This document shows, in pieces, positions 8,572-17,979 of a DNA stretch of 64,000 nt. A model generated the notes under the pieces. That model was not told the origin of the DNA. It ran no database searches and saw only the letters and a list, made by a program, of their open reading frames with translations. Source of the DNA: Lachnospiraceae bacterium. GTDB taxonomy: Bacteria; Bacillota; Clostridia; Lachnospirales; Lachnospiraceae. The stretch spans positions 1 through 64,000 of the forward strand of contig JAJQIL010000002.1 in assembly GCA_021199235.1 (NCBI GenBank), read 5' to 3'. Both the position numbers and the translations under genes were made by a program. Each line of letters opens with the position of its first letter. The stretch's first letter is position 1.

Positions 8572-9191
8572 AAGTCGCGGTGATGGTATCCGGAGGCGGC
8601 ACGAACCTGCAGGCGATCCTGGACGCGGTCGCGGACGGGAAGATTACAAACACCAAAATTGTGCGCGTCATCAGCAACAGCACGAAGGCCTATGCGCTGG
8701 AGCGCGCGAAAAAGGCCGGGATTCCCTCAGTCTGTATTACGAGGAAGCAGTATCCGGATCCGGAGGAGTTTGACCGGGCGCTGCTGGCGCTTCTGCAGGA
8801 ATCGGACGCGGATCTGGTCGTGCTGGCGGGATGCCTTGTCGTGATTCCGCAGTGTGTGGTGGACGCGTTCCCGAACCGCATCATCAATATCCATCCGGCA
8901 CTGATCCCATCCTTCTGCGGGACAGGCTATTACGGACTGAAGGTGCATGAGCAGGCGCTTGCCCGCGGCGTGAAGGTGACCGGGGCGACCGTCCATTTTG
9001 TCGACGGAGGCACGGACACCGGCCCGATCCTTTTACAGAAGGCGGTCGAGGTACAGCCGGGCGATACTCCGGAGATCCTGCAGCGCCGGGTGATGGAGCA
9101 GGCGGAGTGGATCCTTTTGCCGCAGGCGATCAATCTTATCGCGAACGGCCGGGTGCAGGTAAATGACGGCAGAGCAATCATTTTACAATAA
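8565..9191 (+). CDS. purN: Phosphoribosylglycinamide formyltransferase
   Basis: Transfers the formyl group from 10-formyl-THF to GAR. The 208-residue protein starts MLKVAVMVSGGGTNLQAI, the family N-terminus. Catalytic residues are Asn108 and His110 (NIHPALIPS) and Asp151 (GGTDTGPI). Its ATG lies inside the end of purM. The formyl donor is ultimately fed by GlyA, encoded at 52437. Confidence 0.95.
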   Translation: MLKVAVMVSGGGTNLQAILDAVADGKITNTKIVRVISNSTKAYALERAKKAGIPSVCITRKQYPDPEEFDRALLALLQESDADLVVLAGCLVVIPQCVVDAFPNRIINIHPALIPSFCGTGYYGLKVHEQALARGVKVTGATVHFVDGGTDTGPILLQKAVEVQPGDTPEILQRRVMEQAEWILLPQAINLIANGRVQVNDGRAIILQ

Positions 9192-9318
9192 CGTTTGCAG
9201 GCTGCATCCGGGATGATCAGAAGCAGTGTTTTGCATGAAATACAGATGCAGGGTATAACAGGAATCTGCTGGAAATGCAGCAGGATTTCAGATTCAGACA
9301 GCACATAAGGAGGGACCT

Positions 9319-10590
9319 ATGAAAGTATTGATCGTTGGCAGCGGCGGCAGAGAGCACGCGATCGCGTGGAAGGCGGCGCAGAGCCCGAAGGTGGACAAGA
9401 TCTACTGCGCGCCGGGCAACGCCGGGATTGAAGAATACGCGGAATGCGTGGCGATCGGCGCGATGGAATTCGACCGTCTGGCCGCGTTTGCAAAAGAAAA
9501 AGAGATCGATCTGACAGTGGTCGGCATGGACGACCCGCTGGTCGGCGGTATTGTCGATGTGTTTGAGGCACAGGGACTGCGCGTCTTCGGACCGAGAAAG
9601 AACGCGGCCATCCTCGAGGGCTCCAAGGCATTTTCCAAGGACCTGATGAAAAAATACAACATTCCGACAGCGGCGTATGAGAATTTTACCGACGCGGAAG
9701 CGGCGCTTCAATATCTGGAGACCGCGAAGATGCCGATCGTATTAAAAGCGGACGGTCTGGCGCTCGGCAAGGGCGTACTGATCTGCAATACGCTGGAAGA
9801 GGCGAAAGCCGGTGTGAAGGAGATCATGCAGGATAAGAAATTCGGCAGCGCCGGGAACTGCATGGTCATCGAGGAATTTATGACCGGTCGTGAGGTGTCG
9901 GTGCTGTCCTATGTGGATGGGAAAACGATCAAACCGATGACTTCCGCGCAGGATCACAAGCGCGCGGGCGACGGAGATACGGGCTTAAATACCGGAGGTA
10001 TGGGTACCTTCTCTCCGAGTCCGTTCTATACAAAAGAGATCGACGCGTTCTGTCAGGAAAAGATCTATCAGCCGACGGTGGACGCGATGGCGGCGGAAGG
10101 CCGGCCGTTCAAGGGCATTATTTTCTTCGGCCTGATGCTCACAGAGGACGGTCCGAAGGTGCTGGAGTATAATGCGCGTTTCGGCGATCCGGAGGCACAG
10201 GTGGTTCTGCCCCGCATGAAGACGGACATTATCGACGTTTTTGAGGCCTGCATCGACGGGACACTGGATCAGATCGATCTGGAATTTGAGGACAACGCCG
10301 CGGTATGCGTGGTGCTTGCTTCCGACGGCTACCCGGTTCATTATGAGAAGGGCATCCGTATCGACGGGCTGGAGAACTTTAAGGGGAAAGACGGCTACTA
10401 CGTGTTCCATGCGGGTACCGCGAAAAAGGACGGTGTGATCGTGACCAACGGAGGACGTGTGCTCGGTGTGACCGCGACCGGAGCCGATCTGAAGGCTGCG
10501 CGGGCCAATGCCTATGAGGCAGTGGACTGGATCACATTTTCCAATAAATACTACCGCCACGACATCGGCAAGGCAATCGACGAGGCATAG
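9319..10590 (+). CDS. purD: Phosphoribosylamine-glycine ligase
   Basis: Joins glycine to phosphoribosylamine with ATP. The 423-residue product has the usual length. It shows GSGGREHAIAWK (about 7-18), a central ATP-grasp domain (KADGLALGKGV; EYNARFGDPEAQ metal-binding strand) and a C-terminal domain ending in the YRHDIGKAI region. AAGGAGGG precedes the ATG. A 127-bp gap separates it from purN, and the cadherin-like membrane protein starts 24 bp after it. Confidence 0.95.
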   Translation: MKVLIVGSGGREHAIAWKAAQSPKVDKIYCAPGNAGIEEYAECVAIGAMEFDRLAAFAKEKEIDLTVVGMDDPLVGGIVDVFEAQGLRVFGPRKNAAILEGSKAFSKDLMKKYNIPTAAYENFTDAEAALQYLETAKMPIVLKADGLALGKGVLICNTLEEAKAGVKEIMQDKKFGSAGNCMVIEEFMTGREVSVLSYVDGKTIKPMTSAQDHKRAGDGDTGLNTGGMGTFSPSPFYTKEIDAFCQEKIYQPTVDAMAAEGRPFKGIIFFGLMLTEDGPKVLEYNARFGDPEAQVVLPRMKTDIIDVFEACIDGTLDQIDLEFEDNAAVCVVLASDGYPVHYEKGIRIDGLENFKGKDGYYVFHAGTAKKDGVIVTNGGRVLGVTATGADLKAARANAYEAVDWITFSNKYYRHDIGKAIDEA

Positions 10591-10614
10591 ATTTACAAAA
10601 GGAGAGTATAGATA

Positions 10615-11679
10615 ATGAACATAATGACATTCAGAAAACCAATGACAGCGCTGCTGCTTCTTTCCATGCTGCTGATGCTGTGCGGCGTATTTGCGTCCGC
10701 GGACAGCCTTTCGGCGGACAACTCGCTGTCTTCGCTGGGAATTACGACAGAGGGAGCAGTCGTTTCCCCGGATTTTGCTTATGGCACGACCGAGTACAAT
10801 GTCACGGTACCGGCAGGGACAACGACACTGTCTCTTGACCCGGTGCCGTCCAACAGCGCTGCATATATAGACAGCATTACCGGCACTGAACTGACAGACG
10901 GGACAGGCACCGTTTCCATAGTGGTAGTTGCGGAGAACGGCGACGCGTATACGTATTATCTGTATGTGACTGCGGAAGCTTCCGCGGAGTCAGAGGCGGA
11001 GACCGAGGCTCAGACCGTGGCTCCGGAAACAGAGGCAGAAACAGAGGCACAGACAGAAGATTCGCGCTATGTGAGTGTGGCGAAGGAGACGCTGGAAGAA
11101 GCGGAAAATACCATTACTACGCTGAAATCCGAGGTCAGCAGCTATCGCGACCGTGTCAATCTGCTTATGTATATCCTGTACGGGATGATTGGCCTGTGCG
11201 TGATCCTGCTCTTTGTAGTGATCAATCTTCTTCTGAAGAGAAAAGACATGAAAGTGGAGCTGGAGACCTACCGCGGACTGGATTACTCTTCGGAACAGGG
11301 AAGCTACGGAGAAGAGCCGGAGCAGGTGCGGCAGGAGGAAAAGCCGAAAAAGAAAAAACGTAAAAATAAAAAGGTACAGAAGCCGGTGATCGTGGAAGAA
11401 ACTCCGCGCCAGCCTGCTGAAGAGGACAGCTATGCAGAGGAGTACGATGAATTTGACCGCACCGGCCGTGACTCCTTCTATGAAAAAGAGGAACCGGCAA
11501 AGACCAGGATGACGGACGATCCCGCTACGGTTCCGAAGCCGGCAAAAGCGAAAAAGCAGACCAGACAGATGCCGGAATATGAGCCTGCAAAAGAACAGAC
11601 AAGATACAGATCATCAGGCACACCGACATCCGCTTCGACGGACAAAAATGATGTGGACGTTGATTTTATTGACTTATGA
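10615..11679 (+). CDS. Membrane protein with cadherin-like beta-sandwich domain
   Basis: A 354-residue type I membrane protein of unknown role. A signal peptide (1-29, ending near FASAD) is followed by a cadherin-like beta-sandwich domain (about 36-120: SLSSLGITTEGAVVSPDF, YGTTEYNVTVP). A T/E/A-rich linker (121-148) and a short coiled coil (about 155-182) precede a membrane helix (about 183-207). The cytoplasmic tail of about 145 residues has a Lys/Arg patch (about 240-255), then acidic and Pro-rich sequence. AAAGGAGAG precedes the ATG. It lies 24 bp after purD and 15 bp before the YtrA-type regulator, so it may be co-transcribed with both. Confidence 0.7.
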   Translation: MNIMTFRKPMTALLLLSMLLMLCGVFASADSLSADNSLSSLGITTEGAVVSPDFAYGTTEYNVTVPAGTTTLSLDPVPSNSAAYIDSITGTELTDGTGTVSIVVVAENGDAYTYYLYVTAEASAESEAETEAQTVAPETEAETEAQTEDSRYVSVAKETLEEAENTITTLKSEVSSYRDRVNLLMYILYGMIGLCVILLFVVINLLLKRKDMKVELETYRGLDYSSEQGSYGEEPEQVRQEEKPKKKKRKNKKVQKPVIVEETPRQPAEEDSYAEEYDEFDRTGRDSFYEKEEPAKTRMTDDPATVPKPAKAKKQTRQMPEYEPAKEQTRYRSSGTPTSASTDKNDVDVDFIDL

Positions 11680-11694
11680 TACAAGGGTGAAAAT

Positions 11695-12069
11695 ATGTTG
11701 TTTGAGATGGACTTTCAGAGTGAGGAAGCACTGTATATGCAGCTTCGCAACCAGATTGTGATGGGGATTGCCCGTTCTCTGATCCAGGAGGGCGATCCGC
11801 TTCCGTCGGTTCGTCAGATGGCAGGAGATATCGGCATCAATATGCATACAGTAAACAAGGCCTACGCCCTTCTGCGGGAGGAAGGCTTTGTCACCATAGA
11901 CCGGAGGCGTGGGGCGGTGATCGCGCTGAACGGAGACCGGATGAGAGCGGAAGAAGAGCTTCGGACACGTCTGCGCGTGATGCTTGCAAAGGACATCTGC
12001 AAGAATATTCCGGCGTCAGACATACACGCTATGGTGGATGAAATATATGAAGAACTGCTTCCTAAATAA
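11695..12069 (+). CDS. GntR-family regulator, YtrA subfamily
   Basis: A 124-residue DNA-binding protein. The winged helix-turn-helix (about 10-72) includes LYMQLRNQIV, GDPLPSVRQMAGDIGINMHTVNKAYALLREEGF and the wing. It is followed only by a short helical tail of about 45 residues, as in the YtrA subgroup, with no ligand-binding domain. AAGGGTG lies before the ATG. It directly precedes clpC, in the place where ctsR-mcsA-mcsB stands in Bacillus. Whether it regulates clpC is a guess from position. Confidence 0.88.
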   Translation: MLFEMDFQSEEALYMQLRNQIVMGIARSLIQEGDPLPSVRQMAGDIGINMHTVNKAYALLREEGFVTIDRRRGAVIALNGDRMRAEEELRTRLRVMLAKDICKNIPASDIHAMVDEIYEELLPK

Positions 12070-12143
12070 TTACGAATAATTACTGATATGCCACGGGTTT
12101 TCTGCGCTCCCGGCTCTGGCAGGATCAGAACGGAGGACTTTTC

Positions 12144-14591
12144 ATGCAGATGGATTTTACAGACAGTGCCCGGAAAGCCAGGCGTCTGGCGGAACAGGCA
12201 GCCAGACGCCTGGGGCACAGCCATATTGGTTCCGAGCATTTGCTGATCGGATTGCTACAGGAACAGGAAGGCTCAGCCGGAGTCATTTTAAGAGAGAATC
12301 AGGTAGATGTGGAGAAAACGATTTCCCTGATCGACCGGCTGATCGCTCCGGAGGGCAGTACAGCAGTCAAGGAACCGGAAGGGCTGACACCACGCGCCGA
12401 GTCCGTGCTGGAGGACAGCGCGGAGATGGCGCGCTTCTTTGACTGCCGGCAGATCGGGACCGAGCACATCCTTCTTGCCATGCTGAAGGATGTGGAATGC
12501 GTGGCGACCCGACTGCTTCATACGATGGGGATCAATCTCCAGAAGCTTTTTCAGGACCTGGTGGAAGTGACCGGCCTTCCGGAGGAACGATACCGGGAAT
12601 TTATGCGGCAGGTCCGCTCCGAATCTGGCGGCGGGACACAGACGCCGATGCTGGACCAGTACAGCCGGGATCTGACAGAGCTTGCCGCGGATCACAGACT
12701 GGACGTCACCGTAGGGCGCGAGACAGAGACAGAACGGCTCATCCAGATCCTTTGCCGCAAGACCAGGAACAACCCGTGCCTGGTCGGCGAAGCCGGTGTA
12801 GGCAAGACGGCGATCGTGGAGGGGCTGGCGCAGAAGATCGTAAACGGCGACGCGCCGGAGCCCATGCTTCGCAAACGGGTCGTGACGCTGGATATGGCAG
12901 GTATGGTGGCGGGAAGCAAATACCGCGGTGAATTCGAGGAGCGCATCAAGCGCATCATTCAGGAAGTGATCGACAGCGGCGATGTGCTGCTCTTTGTAGA
13001 TGAGCTTCACACCATTATCGGCGCGGGCGGTGCGGAAGGGGCTCTCGACGCTTCCAACATCCTGAAGCCGGCGCTTTCCCGCGGCGAGCTGCAGCTGATC
13101 GGCGCGACGACGATCGACGAATACCGCAAATATATTGAAAAGGATCCTGCTCTGGAGAGACGGTTCCAGCCGGTAAGGGTGGAGGAGCCGACGGAAGAAG
13201 AGACGGAGGAGATCCTTAAGGGCCTTCGCCCGCAGTATGAACAGTATCACAATGTCCGGATCACGGACGAAGCGCTGACTGCGGCGGTGAAGCTCTCCAA
13301 ACGCTATATCAACGACCGTTATCTGCCGGATAAGGCGATCGACCTGATCGATGAAGCCGCATCCCGCTGCCAGCTGGGCTATTTTCATACAAAAGCGGAT
13401 TTAAGCGATCAGCAGCAGCGTTATGATGAACTGGTCGTTGAGCGCGAGCAGGCGCTGAAGGACGGCGACCTCGCTCTGGCAAAGCAGGCGAATGAGGAGA
13501 TGAGCGAGCTCGATAAAAAGCTCCGGCGCCGCAAAAAGACGCAGAAATCCCGACAGAATCAGAAAGCGCGTACGGTGACAGAGGAGGAGATCGCATCGAT
13601 CGTCTCCATCTGGACGAAGATACCCGTGCAGAAGATTGCCGATCAGGAAGGGAAAAAGCTGTTGAAGCTGGATTCCCTGCTGCATTCCCGGGTCATCGGG
13701 CAGGATGAGGCCGTGCAGGCCGTTTCGAAAGCGGTCCGCCGCAGCCGTTCCGGCCTGAAGAATCCGAACCGCCCCATAGGCTCCTTCCTGTTTCTCGGCC
13801 CGACCGGCGTCGGCAAGACGGAGCTCTCGAAAGCACTCGCCGATCTCGTATTCGGCACGCCGAAGGCACTGATCCGCATAGACATGTCGGAATATATGGA
13901 AAAGCACAGCGTATCCCGTCTGGTCGGCTCTCCGCCCGGGTATGTCGGCTATGACGAGGGTGGACAGCTGAGTGAGAAGGTGCGCAGGAATCCCTATTCG
14001 GTCGTCCTGTTTGATGAGATCGAGAAAGCCCATCCGGATGTATTCAACATCCTGCTGCAGGTACTGGACGAGGGACATATCACGGACGCGCAGGGCAGGA
14101 AGGTGGACTTTAAAAACACGATCCTGATCATGACATCCAACGCGGGAGCCCAGTCCATTATCACGCCGAAGCACCTCGGTTTTGGAGCGGGGACGGACGC
14201 AAAACAGAATCATGAGGCCATGAAGAGCAGCGTGATGGAAGAAGTTCGGCGGATCTTCCGGCCGGAATTCCTGAACCGCATCGATGAGACGATCGTGTTC
14301 CACGCATTAAGCGAGGACAATGTCCGCGATATCGCCGGCCTTCTTCTTGATGAGCTGAAAAAACGCGGTGAGGAGCAGCTGGAGATCAGGCTGAGCTTCA
14401 GCGCATCCGTGAAGCAGCTGATCGCAAAAGAAGGCTATGATCCGAAATACGGAGCGCGGCCGCTCCGCCGCGCGGTACTGCGGAAGATTGAGGACCCGCT
14501 TGCCGAGGAGATCCTCTCCGGAAGAGTGAAGGCGGGGGACGCAGTGGCGGTCGGAGCCGAGAAGGGGAAGGTTGTGTTTCGGGTGAAATAA
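12144..14591 (+). CDS. clpC: Clp protease ATPase subunit ClpC
   Basis: Hexameric unfoldase that feeds ClpP. The 815-residue protein has two Clp-N repeats (about 3-70 and 80-145), a first AAA module (Walker A GEAGVGKT 215-222, Walker B LLFVDELH), a middle domain with a UVR-like helix ([19 protein letters not shown]), a second AAA module (GPTGVGKT about 552-559, [11 protein letters not shown]) and a C-terminal D2-small domain (YGARPLRRA). CGGAGGAC precedes the ATG. No mcsA or mcsB lies nearby, so arginine-phosphate targeting is not indicated by local context. Confidence 0.94.
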   Translation: MQMDFTDSARKARRLAEQAARRLGHSHIGSEHLLIGLLQEQEGSAGVILRENQVDVEKTISLIDRLIAPEGSTAVKEPEGLTPRAESVLEDSAEMARFFDCRQIGTEHILLAMLKDVECVATRLLHTMGINLQKLFQDLVEVTGLPEERYREFMRQVRSESGGGTQTPMLDQYSRDLTELAADHRLDVTVGRETETERLIQILCRKTRNNPCLVGEAGVGKTAIVEGLAQKIVNGDAPEPMLRKRVVTLDMAGMVAGSKYRGEFEERIKRIIQEVIDSGDVLLFVDELHTIIGAGGAEGALDASNILKPALSRGELQLIGATTIDEYRKYIEKDPALERRFQPVRVEEPTEEETEEILKGLRPQYEQYHNVRITDEALTAAVKLSKRYINDRYLPDKAIDLIDEAASRCQLGYFHTKADLSDQQQRYDELVVEREQALKDGDLALAKQANEEMSELDKKLRRRKKTQKSRQNQKARTVTEEEIASIVSIWTKIPVQKIADQEGKKLLKLDSLLHSRVIGQDEAVQAVSKAVRRSRSGLKNPNRPIGSFLFLGPTGVGKTELSKALADLVFGTPKALIRIDMSEYMEKHSVSRLVGSPPGYVGYDEGGQLSEKVRRNPYSVVLFDEIEKAHPDVFNILLQVLDEGHITDAQGRKVDFKNTILIMTSNAGAQSIITPKHLGFGAGTDAKQNHEAMKSSVMEEVRRIFRPEFLNRIDETIVFHALSEDNVRDIAGLLLDELKKRGEEQLEIRLSFSASVKQLIAKEGYDPKYGARPLRRAVLRKIEDPLAEEILSGRVKAGDAVAVGAEKGKVVFRVK

Positions 14592-14609
14592 AACACTCTC
14601 ACGTAAACG

Positions 14610-14646
14610 CAAAATCAGTACCGGATTTCCGGTACATGATTTTGTT
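14610..14646 (+). terminator. clpC terminator
   Basis: CAAAATCA-GTACCGG pairs with CCGGTAC-ATGATTTTG around ATTT, about 20 bp after clpC. Confidence 0.75.
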
Positions 14647-14861
14647 GATATTGGATATTTTTTGACATCAGGTTATAGTATTTTAAAAATATTTATGGTA
14701 GAATAAAACAAAATAAAATTATTTCACATTATCATGAAAACGCCCGCAGCAAGGGTAAAGAAATGCACATCGATATGTTGCTTTTCCGTGTATTTGGCGA
14801 CAAAGGATATCAGGACATCACGAAAAGCAATCACACAATACATAATCGGGAGGATATTCAG

Positions 14862-15275
14862 ATGTCAGGGATCAATGAACTGATTCGCACAGAGGAAGAT
14901 GGTACTTTGAGTTTTGGAAATTTTGATATTGCCGAGAAGACGAAGAAGTCGGACTTTGAGCACGATGGGGATCTGTATAAGGTGAAGACGTTTGCCGATA
15001 TCACGAAGCTGGAACGCAACGGCGCTTTCGTGTATGAGTCGGTGCCGGGTACCGCGGTCCACAATTTCCACGCGACGGGCAACGGCGTTTCCTTTGAGGT
15101 AGAGGCGAAGAAGGATGCACAGATCATCCTCGGAATGGAAGAGGACGCGGAGTACAAGGTGTACCTGCAGGATGTCAATGTCGGCACGGTAAAGACCGGC
15201 ATGGGCGGCAAGCTGGTGCTCTCGGTGGAGACCGGAGCGGCGGATGTTGTGTCGGTGAAGGCAGTGAAGCTGTAA
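14862..15275 (+). CDS. Conserved small beta-rich protein (unknown function)
   Basis: A 137-residue soluble protein without signal peptide. The frame runs back to 14763, but GGGAGG lies 8 nt before the ATG at 14862 (MSGINELIRTEEDGTLSFGN), which matches the start of homologues I recall from Lachnospiraceae. The order is a conserved FGNFDIAEKTK segment, DFEHDGDLYKVKTF, then ERNGAFVYESVPGTAVHNF and a likely beta-sandwich end. Databases sometimes name this family endosialidase. I see no catalytic motif to support that. It lies between clpC and radA. Confidence 0.65.
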   Translation: MSGINELIRTEEDGTLSFGNFDIAEKTKKSDFEHDGDLYKVKTFADITKLERNGAFVYESVPGTAVHNFHATGNGVSFEVEAKKDAQIILGMEEDAEYKVYLQDVNVGTVKTGMGGKLVLSVETGAADVVSVKAVKL

Positions 15276-15343
15276 TCAGGTATTTCACAGGCGATCGCGC
15301 TGCGTGGTAAAGATATGCGCGGATCAGGAGGAATTTGCACGAT

Positions 15344-16714
15344 ATGGCGAAAGCAAAATCCGTTTTTTTCTGCCAGAACTGCGGCTATGAGTCGTCCAAG
15401 TGGATGGGTCAGTGCCCGGCCTGCAGGGAATGGAACTCCTTTGCGGAGGAGCCGAAAATAGTAAATAAGAAAACCACATCCGGGGTGACGCGGCGGGAGA
15501 ACGCCGCGAAGCCCCGTACTCTTTCTGAGATCGAACTGAGTACGGAATCCCGCGTGACGACCGGTATGGGGGAATTCGATCGGGTCCTGGGCGGCGGGAT
15601 CGTACAGGGCTCTCTGGTGCTGGTCGGCGGCGATCCGGGCATCGGTAAATCGACGCTGCTGCTGCAGATGTGCCGGAATCTGGCCGCGAACGGCAAGCGC
15701 GTACTCTATGTGTCGGGCGAGGAGTCGCTGCAGCAGATCCGCATGCGCGCCCAGCGTATGGGCGATTTTTCGGATAATCTGAAGATCTTCTGTGAGACGA
15801 ATCTGGCGGACATCCGCGAGATGCTCTCCACGGAACGTCCGGACATCGCGATCATCGACTCCATTCAGACGATGTACCACGAGGAAGTGTCGTCCGCACC
15901 GGGCAGTGTGTCGCAGGTGCGCGAGAGCACCGGCATCCTGATGCAGATCGCGAAGGGGATGAATATCACGATCTTTGTGGTCGGCCATGTGACGAAAGAG
16001 GGTGTCGTCGCCGGACCGCGTGTCCTTGAGCATATGGTGGACACGGTCCTCTACTGCGAAGGCGACCGCTATGCGGCGTACCGTGTGCTGCGCAGCGCAA
16101 AGAACCGTTTCGGCTCGACAAATGAGATCGGGGTATTTGAAATGAGAAATGAGGGACTGGTGGAAGTGCCGAATCCCTCAGAATATATGCTCGAAGGCAA
16201 GCCGGAGGGAGCTTCCGGCTCCATCGTGGCCTGTACGATGGAAGGCACCCGCCCGGTGCTTCTGGAAGTGCAGGCACTGGTCTGCAAAACGAATCTTGCA
16301 TTTCCGCGCCGTACAGCGGCAGGCACCGACCTGAACCGGGTCAATCTTCTGATGGCTGTGCTCGAAAAGCGCGCCGGACTTCGTCTGTCCTCCTGCGACG
16401 CTTACGTCAATATCGCGGGCGGCATCCGCATGAGCGAACCGGCCCTTGACCTTGGCATCATACTGGCTGTGGCTTCCAGCCTGAAGGATCAGCCCATCGA
16501 TGAGAAGACGATCGCCTTCGGCGAGGTGGGCTTAAGCGGCGAGGTGCGTTCTGTCTCCATGGCGGAGCAGCGCGTCCGTGAAGCCAAACGGCTTGGATTT
16601 ACGACCGTCATCCTGCCGGAGGTCTGCAAAAAGCAGATCAAAAGCGTCGACGGCATTGAACTCAAAGGCGTGCGCAGCGTGCGCGACGCAATCATGAAGA
16701 TCTCGCAGGACTAA
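15344..16714 (+). CDS. radA: DNA repair protein RadA
   Basis: RecA-like ATPase that drives branch migration in recombination. The 456-residue protein has an N-terminal zinc finger (Cys10, 13, 24, 27), a Walker A motif (GGDPGIGKST, Lys102), the RadA signature KNRFGSTNEIGVFEM and a C-terminal Lon-like domain. The frame also allows a TTG at 15335, but AGGAGG is only 3 nt from it and 12 nt from the ATG, and the family N-terminus is MAKAKSVFFCQNCG. Its last 12 codons are repeated downstream (16681-16790). DisA, the usual neighbour in Bacillus, is not present. Confidence 0.94.
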   Translation: MAKAKSVFFCQNCGYESSKWMGQCPACREWNSFAEEPKIVNKKTTSGVTRRENAAKPRTLSEIELSTESRVTTGMGEFDRVLGGGIVQGSLVLVGGDPGIGKSTLLLQMCRNLAANGKRVLYVSGEESLQQIRMRAQRMGDFSDNLKIFCETNLADIREMLSTERPDIAIIDSIQTMYHEEVSSAPGSVSQVRESTGILMQIAKGMNITIFVVGHVTKEGVVAGPRVLEHMVDTVLYCEGDRYAAYRVLRSAKNRFGSTNEIGVFEMRNEGLVEVPNPSEYMLEGKPEGASGSIVACTMEGTRPVLLEVQALVCKTNLAFPRRTAAGTDLNRVNLLMAVLEKRAGLRLSSCDAYVNIAGGIRMSEPALDLGIILAVASSLKDQPIDEKTIAFGEVGLSGEVRSVSMAEQRVREAKRLGFTTVILPEVCKKQIKSVDGIELKGVRSVRDAIMKISQD

Positions 16715-16795
16715 ACAACATGCGCAACGCGATCATGAAGGTCTTGCAGGATTAAGCAGCGTGCGCGACACGATCATGAAGACTGCTCACGATCG
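16681..16795 (+). repeat. 41-bp tandem duplication of the radA 3' end
   Basis: The unit starting GCGCGACGCAATCATGAAGA, which encodes the last RadA residues and its stop, recurs at 16722 and, partly, at 16763. The period is exactly 41 bp. The second unit again carries a stop codon. The third runs into the end of the convergent LytTR gene. Confidence 0.85.
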
Positions 16796-17538
16796 AGTTC
16801 TGTCAGCATGCAGGCGCAGAACGAGAAATATGGCTGATAGCAGAACACCCGTACCTCGGTGCCGGTCCTGGTGCTCGGCAGCCAGCAGCTGACCTGCTGG
16901 TTTTTCAGAGAACACTGCGAGAAAACATCAGCCCATTGGGAATCCGGATTTTCAAAAATGGAAAAAAATGACGCATTGATCAGCTGGTAGGCCGGCGCAT
17001 TCGCAAACGACGCGAAAGCGTCATTGACATAGCGAAAGATATAATCATGGTCGCGATTATGCGGCATATTCTTCCTTCCGGGGACATTCTCTACAATACA
17101 GAAGGGCAGCGGAAAATGGTCGAATCCGTGAAATTCATTCAGGAGCCGGTCACGCACCTCCGGGTTGGCCGGTTCCATCGTGTAAGCCGCCATATATTTC
17201 TGAAGTGCGTTCCGAATCTCTGTCCTGTGCGTACGGCTGTACGGGATATGCACATCCCCAGGTAAAAAGACCTCAGAATCATTCATTTTCTGAAAATAAT
17301 GCAGCGAGATCAGGCAGCTGCGGCTGATCTGAACAAAGCTGTCTTCCGGCAGCATTTCCTTCAAAGCGTTGATCGTCAGAAAAATCCGCACTGGGGGGGT
17401 ATCTTCCCCGTATAAATAAATCGTGCAGAGCTTGTCCGTCACCTGCGCGTACATAATGTTCTCCAGCGGGATCTGCGTTTCCTTTCGATTGATACGAAGC
17501 GTGATCTGCTCACCGATTGCCTTTCTGTTTCCTGCCAT
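16774..17538 (-). CDS. LytTR-type DNA-binding regulator with C-terminal PAS-like domain
   Basis: A 254-residue regulator without a response-regulator receiver domain. The N-terminal half (about 12-110: ITLRINRKETQIPLENIMYAQV, MLPEDSFVQISRSCLISL) is a LytTR domain. The C-terminal half (about 135-250: PLPFCIVENV, YIFRYVNDAFASF) looks like a PAS sensor, an inference from pattern. I chose the ATG at 17538 because GGGGGA stands 8 nt upstream. ATGs at 17565 and 17631 lack a ribosome site. Its 3' end lies in the radA duplication. It faces away from the pilus island across a region dense in ACGAAA boxes, so it is the likely island regulator. Confidence 0.78.
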   Translation of the reverse strand: MAGNRKAIGEQITLRINRKETQIPLENIMYAQVTDKLCTIYLYGEDTPPVRIFLTINALKEMLPEDSFVQISRSCLISLHYFQKMNDSEVFLPGDVHIPYSRTHRTEIRNALQKYMAAYTMEPANPEVRDRLLNEFHGFDHFPLPFCIVENVPGRKNMPHNRDHDYIFRYVNDAFASFANAPAYQLINASFFSIFENPDSQWADVFSQCSLKNQQVSCWLPSTRTGTEVRVFCYQPYFSFCACMLTELDREQSS

Positions 17539-17602
17539 AATCGTTTTCCCCCATATCCTTACCATATACCACAGTTCGCTTTGAAAATCCAGCAAAAAAG
17601 TT

Positions 17603-17773
17603 ACGAAAACTATAGTTTCGTTTCTGGTCATTAACAGAATATTATTATAACGAAATGTTTCGTAAAAATACGAAAAATATTTCGCGAAATAAAAACTCAG
17701 ATTTGGTTCCGTAAACGGATGTAAAATCTATCTAAAATTCCGCGAAAACCATTTCGTTTTTCTGTTCACGAAA
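17603..17773. promoter_or_regulatory. Cluster of ACGAAA/TTTCGT boxes between the regulator and the pilus island
   Basis: At least nine hexamers of the type ACGAAA, GCGAAA or their complement lie in 171 bp: 17603, 17616, 17650, 17658, 17670, 17680, 17684, 17742, 17752 and 17768. Several form inverted pairs, for example ACGAAATGTTTCGT at 17650-17663. A TATAAT for the regulator gene (complement of 17644-17649) abuts this pair. The last box ends 25 bp before the -35 of the rightward promoter. The layout suits an autoregulated regulator that also controls the rightward operon. Binding by the LytTR protein is inferred. Confidence 0.6.
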
Positions 17774-17798
17774 TAAAAACGACCACACGGAGTATTGA

Positions 17799-17827
17799 TT
17801 GAAACAAATCCTCCAAAGGTGTACAAT
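17799..17827 (+). promoter_or_regulatory. Rightward promoter of the pilus-island leader genes
   Basis: TTGAAA (17799-17804), a 17-bp spacer and TACAAT (17822-17827), directly downstream of the ACGAAA box cluster. The rest of the 17539-17979 gap is an AT-rich leader of about 150 nt with no gene seen. Confidence 0.7.
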
Positions 17828-17979
17828 TATCATAAATTGAGACAGAGACAGCCGAGTTGATTCGGTCAAAATTTACAATAAGAATAATAAAAAATATAGA
17901 TGACAGATGCAAAAAAAACGGTACCCGTCATGGATTGCAGTCTGTGTTTTGTTATTTTATAAAGTGAAAGAGAATGACT

